A stretch of DNA of 64,000 nt from Solicoccozyma terricola (taxonomy: Eukaryota > Basidiomycota > Tremellomycetes > Filobasidiales > Piskurozymaceae): NCBI GenBank assembly GCA_001600875.1, contig BCLD01000027.1:158640-222639 (forward strand), in the 5' to 3' direction. Made by a program: the position numbers and the translations under genes. This document shows, piece after piece, positions 56,812 to 64,000 of the stretch (the stretch's first letter is position 1; the number at the start of each line of letters is the position of its first letter). The notes beneath the pieces were generated by a model. That model ran no database searches. It saw only the letters and a program-made list of their open reading frames with translations, and had not been told where the DNA came from.

Positions 56812-58038
56812 GATGGTAGCTCAACGAGGAAAGGGAATTTGACCGCCGCCTTGTTTTGAATGGGATCTCTGATTGGTTGTTTTGATGTATGTTTGGGGGT
56901 TCGTATATCTACGAGCTGGTGCATATTTGTACCAATGAACGGCTCCCTCGATTTGCCTGCGATTAGGACGGGTCGACGAACAGGAATCAACAACGAACAT
57001 TTTCACACAAACGTGGACACCCCAGAATAATAGGATCGCATACGGGAAGCCATTCAGTCGGGACTGACAACGGATGGCTTAACGGGAGAGGTATCGTTTC
57101 CGAAATGTGACAAAACGTGACTGAGGCATGCGGGAAGCGATGTGGAATGCGGGAAGCCATACAGTCGGGTAGTGACCGGCAACAATGCCGCCACCGATTT
57201 GACTAGTGAGATCCCGAGTTGATGTGTTTTGCATCTGACGAGTGTGAAGGACTTTCCCTTCCTGTCAAGAGCTATAAAAACCCTGGAAAGGGGTCTGCCC
57301 AGCGTGCCAGTGTTCTAGAACGATGGCTTTTGGCGGGCCGAAATCGTACGCCATATCTTAGCGGAATGCACATGCATTCTTGGCGACCGTCTGAAGAGGC
57401 GTCACGCCCTGGTGGACAAGCAGTTGGACTGTATATTAGAATGGCCAGGCCGTCTGGCCAGCCTCTGCATAAAATCGTGATCCACGGCAACGAAGGATGC
57501 ACCGCAGGAAGCAAGTCAGCAGGTAAAACGGTCTGATGATGAGGAAATGTGTCCCAATCGCTCTTGATCTGATAGGTAGATTTGCAACAGGGTTTTCCCA
57601 TTGCTTGATTGGTTGTTCCCTGTTCCGCCGTTGCGCGTATTCTCGCGCTACACGATTCTCGTTACTGTTGCTTACGCAGAAGTGAGGGAATAGTGAGCTA
57701 TATACGGGAGTGATGGTCTGGTGACGCGCTGTATCACGATTGACTACAAAAAGGTCGTCTCCACGGGCGATGCCTTCCATTTTTTTCATAAATCCCGAGC
57801 CGATTGACCAGGAACCACAGCCATGAAGGATGCAAAGAAATGGTGGTTGATTGAATGCAGGAAGCATTGAAATCGCAGGTAGCCAGTCAGAGGCAAATCC
57901 GCCCGCCGCTCATATAATGTCTTTCTGCCTCCGCTTCTCCCTCCCTCTTTAGAACCCTTACCAATTACTTAAAGGTCCAATTCCCTTTAGGGCTACATAT
58001 CGTATCGTCGGCAGATATCCAATCCTCTGTTACTCAGC
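56812..58038. other. Intergenic region
   Basis: About 1.2 kb. Two near copies of GCGGGAAGC.AT.CAGTCGG occur at about 57042-57062 and 57147-57167. A minus frame at 57436-57867 is open for 143 codons without motifs. A tRNA or other RNA gene was looked for and not found. Confidence 0.45.
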
Positions 58039-58820
58039 ATGGACCTGTCTTCCATCATCTCACACCCACCGCCAGAGAATAGAGTCACACCGCTCGCAGG
58101 TGATATGGCCACTGTGTTCCGACTTATCTCGGCAGACGGGGCGTTGATTGAGGTACTTCGCCAGCATAACCTACAGGACTTGCGAAGTCTCGTCCCGTCT
58201 ACTCTCCTTGCCTCACTGGGACGAAACGTGGACAATCCGTCAACTTCGAGGACAGGCACGGGAGGCAGTACAGTGATTGGTACATCCGCATCTGTTAACC
58301 GACAGTGTTCGGAGGCAGGCGGCTCATTGCCACAGGTTCAAGAACATCTGAGGGAGCTCTCAACGTCCTCCAAGGTGAGGTCACGAGCATAGAAGACGAG
58401 CCGACGACTGATCCATTCCCCAACGGCATAATTTTTGTTCTGTTTACGTGCACCTTCTTGCAATCTCAGGCACAGGCTCAAGGAACGGTGGAATTTCTAA
58501 GCAAGTTTCAACCTATTTACATTTACGTCAAGAACGACCTCGCCGCAAATGAGCTGGAGGCTCATTTCACCGAAACCCGTCAGATTTTGACGCAGATGGT
58601 ACTCTGGTGGGCGTGGACACGCATAAGAGTGGCTCGGATTCCGGCGGGAGAGGAAGGACTGGACCAACCCTTCGTTGCGTGGTTCAGGCAGGACGTTTCA
58701 ATTTACGAAATTGTTCCTGTCCTCAATCATATAACATTCAAGTACAATGTCCGCGTCAAGGTGTCTACACGCATCAGGGTCGGGAACCAAGATCGTCCCA
58801 CTGAGGAACGACTTACCTAA
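58039..58820 (+). CDS. Hypothetical protein, two or three exons
   Basis: Exon 1 starts MDLSSIISHPPPENRVTPLAGD and runs to ELSTSSK; an intron (58374-58467, ending ...caatctcag) joins it in phase to AQAQGTVEFLSKFQPIYIYVKNDLAANELEAHFTETRQILTQM. It may continue unspliced as VLWWAWTRIRVARIP...EEIVPVLNHITF...TEERLT, or use a donor after CAGATG. Predicted helical, charged, with no motif recognised; no signal peptide or TM helix in the first two exons. The first exon has a Ser/Thr/Gly-rich linker. Near the interstitial telomere-like array; may be a lineage-specific gene. Confidence 0.45.
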
Positions 58821-58870
58821 AGGAACAGGACATCGGAAAGTCACGCGCACCTTTACAAAACATGGAAAGC

Positions 58871-58904
58871 TTAGGGGGTTAGGGGGGTTAGGGGGTTTAG
58901 GAGG
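58871..58904 (+). repeat. Interstitial telomere-like repeat (TTAGGGGG)
   Basis: Reads as TTAGGGGG, TTAGGGGGG, TTAGGGGG, then a degraded TTTAGGAGGG. TTAGGGGG is the telomere unit known from Cryptococcus. Three to four units only, inside otherwise unique sequence. No gene in 58821-59246 is convincing. Confidence 0.8.
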
Positions 58905-59246
58905 GTTCACACCATCCATCGTTCCATGTCCTCTCCCCAAACTATGCGATCTCGAACGATCAGTACATGCATGCATCACACCGTTATCCGACATATCTCG
59001 AGAAGGTAACGAAATTGTCCCTGTCCTGAATCGGAAAACCTTTGAAGATCGCATTAAGCATTACAGGAAGGGCCACTCGCATCGAAGTCATCACCTATTG
59101 TACATACAGCCGAGATTGGGTTTTAAGGGACGATATCAAATATCACAGGAGACTGTGCCGACGCTGGGACTTCGTGGGCGTGTTTATAGCGCTTTCAGGT
59201 GGTGTCAAACTCCCATGACTCGTGCCCCGTCAACTGCAGCATCGAC

Positions 59247-60256
59247 TCACTCAGGGGGTACCTGACCCGGCGGATGTAAAGCGTTGGGTGTTCCGTTTCC
59301 TTGACCGCCCGCATTAACATTCAGTTGATCGTTTGCTCCTGGTTGAATGTCTGCTCCTGGTTGATCGTTTGCTGATGGTTGAGCATTTGCTACTGCGTGA
59401 TTGTTTGCTTGTATCCTATTCCCTACTCCTTGATTTCCTTGTGTAAGAATGTCAGGAAATTTGTTCTCAAGTGCCTGCCGAAGTCGAGAACTCTCAAGTT
59501 GCACTTCATCGCGTTGATTCTCTGCGACCTTTGTCGCTGCTGTGTAGTTTCCAAAGCTGCCACACGAGTGAAAGGTGCTTAGCTGATGCCAGTCGACAAT
59601 AGATAGAAGAATCAGAATGACTCACGCGGTAAATATTTGGGCGGTGACACTCTCCATCTGGTCCAACAGAGCTTCCCAGTCCAGCTTGAGTGTCTTCAAC
59701 GTATTTTCATGTTGCTGATGATCGATGGGTCTCTCTTTTTCAGGGGATTTTTCTTTCATGTGCACTTTCTTATGAAACAGCGGTTTGAAAGTATGTTCCT
59801 TAGATTTGCACAAGTTACACGTCGCTTGTAACATTGCCACGCGGTCAATGAAGCGGTCGATGGCGCGCTCACACCGGTACGCAGAGGTCGGCAAACCCTG
59901 GATGTGATTAGTCAGCCAAGAATGAACTCGAGGGTTTCATCTGGACAACTAACCGTCCCCTTTATCAACGCTGCTGCCCCCGCAAGGATTGTTGAAGTGA
60001 TCGACAGACCTCTGATGACACTTGAAGGTCCACCCGCGAACGAGACTGTCAGAGCTCCCAGTACGATGATGGAGATGGTGATAACAACGTCAAGAGCAAT
60101 CATCGCCCTAGAAAAAGTCGGCCAAAAGTTGTACTGGCGTTGAGCCGTAATTAGGAGGTGATCCACCTCCCGCTGAAATGATAGCTCGGAGCTTGGGTCC
60201 AGAAGAACGTTGTCAGGGGGAAGAGTATCTTTGGGTAGGTTTTCTTGTTCGGTCAT
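59247..60256 (-). CDS. Two-TM SLATT-like membrane protein with C-terminal coiled region
   Basis: Three exons (60256-59954, 59897-59626, 59556-59247) splice in phase to exactly 294 codons. The N-terminal region MTEQENLPKDTLPP...FQREVDHLLITAQRQYNFWPTFSRAM leads into helix 1 (about 52-74, ALDVVITISIIVLGALTVSF) and helix 2 (about 80-98, IRGLSITSTILAGAAALIKG), then GLPTSAYRCERAIDRFIDRVAMLQATC, a charged segment, LKLDWEALLDQMESVTAQIF and a C-terminus with ANDQPGADIQPGANDQ repeats. Two helices followed by a helical cytosolic R..E...I...V...L segment is the layout of SLATT-fold proteins (SLATT_fungal), a family proposed to act as pore-forming effectors in conflict systems in bacteria; the fungal role is unknown. 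Assignment is by pattern only. The start gives the only ATG before the conserved part. Confidence 0.55.
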
Positions 60257-61151
60257 CGTGCTGACAGTGTGGGTCCCGAGATGAAATGACTGCCGGCTGT
60301 TCTTTATATCCACGCAGTGCAGACTGTCCCAGATAACCGAACAGACAGGCCGAATCTCCTGGTGTACCGCAGGGTACGATTCCGTTTGGAGTTCCCGCTC
60401 GTTACGTGCAATATTGTGTGCCCGGGTCAGGAACCCATGAGTGGCGTTTGCGTGCCTGAGAAGCCACCCGCGACCACGCCACATCGTCGCTCTCGGGTGG
60501 ACCATGTAAAGTTAAGGTTCCATCTATAGATTCTTTCGCGCTTTGGCCTTAGCGACGTTCGTACCCATCCTTCCGCCCTTCCCACCTAATCCTTCGCTCC
60601 ATCTCCATCCTCCGACCAACTCTCCATCCATGAGACCATGCCATTCCAATTCCAGCTTTAATACCCGCTCACCGTCCGAACTTCCAACAGCCGTGAGTAC
60701 CCCCCCATACCCTCTCCGCGTGCGAAACTTCTCTAATCCTGTGAATTCTATATATCTCGCGGTCTAAAGAACTCGATGGCATTCTCAACAGGTTCTTCAC
60801 CCCAGGTACGCTTTCTACACCACCATTCCCTTCGTCCTCTCCAGAGACCTTCATCCGTGTTTGTGTGGCTATGAGGAACTGATTGGCTTGGGAATATGTT
60901 TTGGAAATGGTTTAGAATCGGTGAGTCACCCTTCTTTACTGTGGTGGGTGGAGGTAAACGATCGAAGGAGGAGCTGATGATATGGATTGTCTCGCGTTCT
61001 CTTGATATTTCTTTCTCCGAAACTTCTATTCCTCATACCCACCACCGACTCGGACGTCGAGCGATCGGCAACGATTCAAGCTCTCAAGAAGAACTCACAT
61101 AGGAGACCGTGTCTATGATACCCTGCACGCACGTACAATGTCAGCGATTAC
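60257..61151. other. Intergenic region with possible tiny spliced gene
   Basis: 60540-61110 has several short frames with splice-like borders (for instance MRPCHSNSSFNTRSPSELPTA at 60630 and MFWKWFRIG|gtgagt at 60896), as in small intron-rich fungal genes, but I cannot assemble a product. Nothing else is visible; 60257-60540 should hold the promoter of the SLATT-like gene. Confidence 0.35.
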
Positions 61152-61563
61152 TTAACGACCGGGCGAAGTTATCGCATCACAGACCTGTATGTCCTTGATT
61201 TTCATGTCACAGTTGTTGGCTGCAATCGAGATTGGGATGAACGTAAGGATGACAGCCGCGGTTCCGACGGCGGAATAGTAATGGATCGTTGGAAGATACT
61301 TTCCCCTGACTTGAATAAGTAGGGAAGTTCTCTGCAATTCCATCACAGAACCACTGTTGCCGACAAACGACGACATCCCGGCCAGGCTCAGAAGAGCTTG
61401 TGCGTTCCGTGACTTCTGAATCACGATCCTGGACGTTTGCGGTCCGTTCCTTTGCGTTCCTTTGGCTGATAATGTCCAGTCGATACAGTACTGATATCAG
61501 GTATCCTACCGCCCCCTGAAGGACGAGGGCGAAGCACATGTAGAGCGTGTCCTGCGCTCCCAT
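61152..61563 (-). CDS. Small membrane protein, two frames, unknown
   Basis: A frame starting MGAQDTLYMCFALVLQGAVGYLISVLYRLDIISQRN (one helix) and a second ending ...RGKYLPTIHYYSAVGTAAVILTFIPISIAANNCDMKIKDIQVCDAITSPGR (one helix) must be joined by an intron or a frameshift near 61,350. A possible upstream exon (SIGALVVASCAIGVAFAICTCRAYTTTK, 61,600-61,690) adds a further helix. No motif recognised. Situated 888 bases from the SLATT-like gene on the same strand. Confidence 0.4.
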
Positions 61564-62059
61564 AGAGCTCCTATCTGAGCTTGGTCGTGGTGTATGCTCT
61601 ACAGGTGCATATAGCGATGGCGAACGCTACTCCGATTGCACAAGAAGCAACGACAAGTGCGCCAATACTGGAGTGGGGGAGGGAATTGATGTTTGTAATG
61701 TGTTGGAGGTCAATGAATTGTCAAACTCATTCCTTCGAACTTGACTTATATAAAGAGATTATTAAAGGGGTTCTTGATCAAGCAAGTTGGCAATCCAAGA
61801 CTGACAAGGGTGATGAAGAAGGAGAAGGCGGTTGTTGGGAACTTCATGCAATAGCAATAGGGGTCAGCATTCAATTCAGAGCCATCAAAGCAGCTGATCG
61901 ATTGATGGAAACAAGTCAGTTTGGAGGGCGGTTGTTTGGGATCTTAGTTTTTAAACATCGGCTCTGTTTGTCACAGCTCCACCGATACCTGATCTCACGG
62001 CTACATCCATCAATATTTTCAACCTGTTGATTGAGTTGCGAATCCCTATCTATATCCTC

Positions 62060-62083
62060 CGAGCATAATGGCCATTATGCTCG
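62060..62083. repeat. Perfect 24-base palindrome
   Basis: Arms CGAGCATAATGG and CCATTATGCTCG with no spacer, so the sequence equals its own reverse complement over 24 bases. The arm CATTATGCTC also recurs in the tandem repeats that follow (62273-62282 region and later units). Confidence 0.85.
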
Positions 62084-62205
62084 TTTGCAGGCCCCACGCC
62101 TTGCCACCCGGGCCCAAATCCCGCGTCTCACCTTCGCCACCGGCACCTCAGGAGGGGAAAGATGCGATGAAAACGCGCCAAGCCGGATGGTGAGCGAGGC
62201 ATCCT

Positions 62206-62700
62206 ATGGAAGGGTCTTATGCTGAAGCACTGGCAGGTAGCCAGGAGGCAGGGCTACGTTTCCTATTAACGGCTCTGTTCATTATGCTCACGTCTAGGGG
62301 GTCTGCCGGCCGTTTCCAAGTGGAAAAATGCGAAAACGGCCCAAAAAACGTCGGGAGATGGATTCATGCTAACACGACCCTATGCGACCCTCTTATGCTC
62401 GGGTACCCCCAGATAGCTACAACTCAGGGCTACCTTCGCCATTAACAGCTATGTTCATTATGCTCATGTCTAGGGGGTCTGCCAGCGGTTTGAAAGGGTG
62501 AAAACGGCCAAAAAGGTCCAAATGCAGCCAAAACACCTCCCCAGACACGTTCATGCCAACACCACCCTATGCGACCCTCTTATGCTCNGGTATCCCCAGA
62601 TAGCTANAACTCAGGGCTACCTTCGCCATTAACAGCTATGTTCATTACGCTCATGTCTAGGGGGTCTCCTAGCTGTTTGAATGCTGAAAAATCGACATTC
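62206..62700. repeat. Tandem repeat, about 184-base unit, three copies
   Basis: Units at about 62206-62387, 62388-62571 and 62572-62700 (partial). Shared blocks are CTTATGCT, CAGGGCTAC, ATTAACGGCT or ATTAACAGCT, GTTCATTATGCTCA, GTCTAGGGGGTCT, and in the first two AAAACGGCC and GCCAACAC or GCTAACAC ending in GACCCTAT. Copies two and three are the closest. Two ambiguous bases (62588 and 62607) lie in copy three, so the assembly may be collapsed here. Confidence 0.85.
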
Positions 62701-64000
62701 TCACCTCCAAATTTACCCCCGTCGAGATTTGAATTTTTTTCAACGCGTAGGAGGAGAGGCCAGGGTTGGCAGATGGTCTCGACACCATTTGGATCACAGA
62801 TGCCCAGGCTCCTAGGCATCCCACAGCCATGCAGGTGATATGTACAGGTGCACATGGTGATTGTGAACATCCGGTATTAAGACAGCACCGAAATGCCCCG
62901 GGAACCATGGAGATATCAAGGTTTTCCTGTCAGAAAATCGCGTGAAAAATGCTCCAAGTCCTGCTTTTCAATCACTAGAATTATTCCCTGCTCACAACGA
63001 GCTCTTCCCCCACCCACCCATGGTATCCAGTATGTGTATCCCTATCAGACCCACATTCTATCAAATTTTCAGGCTGATTATCCCACTTTTGAATGACTTT
63101 TACTTGGGACATATTCTGCACGGCTGCATCAACCAATTCACACGTGGTTTTTTGGCTGATAATATGTGTACCTTGCAACAGCTGCCCACCGGGCAATATG
63201 CAATATAAATGGCTTTGGGATAGATATTTATATCGCCCCTGTTCTGTACCATCCAGCCAGTACAAAAAGCATGACAATCAGAGAGACCCCACATCCGCCA
63301 TCACCATCCCAAATGGGGGGTGAAAATGACACTCCCTCGGGTTCTGCTACATGAATATTGATGCTAGACCTTCAGGATCACCGCGGACGCATCGGTGCAT
63401 CTGTGCTACCCATATGTTGTTAAAGGCTTTGTAGCAAATGCTCTCATCTGGACTGGTCAGAGCTGATGCAAATGTTTTTGAAAATTTTCATGACGTGTCC
63501 CAAAAAGTCACATCAAGAATTCCTACTACATGGCCAATAATGTATCTACAGCTTGGGTAGTCTGTGTTCCCAGGAGCTATCATCCCCCTCTACAACTTTC
63601 GTTAAGCAGGGATGGTGAAATTCCTAATATTGAGAGACTTTACTGATTCAGCTTTGTTGTCCTCCAGGGATGAGTGATGCTCTCAGCACTTTGCCACAAA
63701 GCTTGGATGACAGATACCATTCGTCTCCAGACATTGTGTTAAGGAGTCAATAGCAAATGCTCTGTTTTGAGCACTCCAGAGCTTATGCTACTTTGGTCGG
63801 GAGATGGTCAGATTGGCCACCGGAATGGAATACATGTCATTAATACACAAACAGACTCAACTTAGAATGGTGATCCCAACGCCTGTAGGGGTTATTTCAC
63901 CGTTTTAAGTACTTGTATGGAGAGCTCCAGAGGTGCCCTATCTTTTACAAAAACAAGTGTGGCAGAATTCCAAAGTAAAAACACGGCTGACCTGACTTAG
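62701..64000. other. AT-richer region without genes
   Basis: 1.3 kb with no frame above 100 codons that shows a motif. TAGCAAATGCTCT occurs at about 63433 and 63751, each following a GTTAA and preceding AGAGCT.ATGC, so a decayed repeat about 318 bases long may be present. The sequence looks like old transposon or satellite DNA. Confidence 0.5.

Noticed and set aside
61581..62030. 149-codon plus frame
   Set aside because: No motif; it overlaps a helix-rich minus frame that better resembles a protein.
1..64000. CRISPR array, rRNA or tRNA genes
   Set aside because: No regularly spaced short repeats with unique spacers, no rRNA-like stretch, and no convincing tRNA cloverleaf (no paired D- and T-arm boxes at the right distance) was found by eye.

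Overview
The window is nuclear DNA from a basidiomycete fungus, most likely a tremellomycete (Cryptococcus/Kwoniella-like). The evidence is intron-dense genes with very short (about 50-60 base) GT-AG introns, typical fungal gene families (POM152, Asterix, SRP14, Hikeshi/OPI10, CWF19, FSH hydrolases), and a short interstitial TTAGGGGG array, which matches the telomere repeat known from Cryptococcus. All gene models were assembled by eye from open frames, splice consensus and family motifs; splice sites are therefore proposals.

Left part (1-34.6 kb) is a compact housekeeping region. In order: an ABCC-type ABC transporter cut by the window start (+), an alpha-glucoside-type sugar permease (+), a probably mitochondrial Fe-S L-serine dehydratase (-), Asterix (-) sharing a 211-base divergent promoter with an RSC7/SWP82-like chromatin subunit (+), nucleoporin POM152 (+), a glutathionyl-hydroquinone reductase (-) divergent from a flavin monooxygenase (+), an Fhit-type HIT hydrolase (-), an NmrA/epimerase-like protein (-), a short-chain dehydrogenase (-), SRP14 (+), Hikeshi/OPI10 (-), CWF19 (+) and proteasome alpha-5 (-).

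Middle (34.83-40.63 kb): a complete Ty3/gypsy-type LTR retrotransposon with identical 121-base LTRs and a short target duplication, inserted about 185 bases upstream of the proteasome alpha-5 start codon. Gag and Pol overlap in -1 register and the overlap carries a textbook frameshift signal: an in-phase GGGAAAA heptamer, a 6-base spacer and a 10-base-pair hairpin. Gag itself is split across two frames.

Right part (40.6-64 kb) is sparse and accessory in character. It holds an HNH-nuclease-like remnant, a GH1 beta-glucosidase with an odd active-site loop, a PLD-like fragment, small membrane proteins, a single-exon fusion of two different alpha/beta hydrolases, a Ty1/copia remnant, a 527-residue membrane protein, a GNAT acetyltransferase, degenerate repeats, a secreted GH128 glucanase, an interstitial telomere-like array, a two-TM SLATT-like protein, a 24-base palindrome and three tandem copies of a roughly 184-base repeat that includes two ambiguous bases. 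From about 62.7 kb to the end I see no gene. The gradient from conserved genes to repeats suggests the right side runs toward a repeat-rich (subtelomeric or centromere-flanking) domain.
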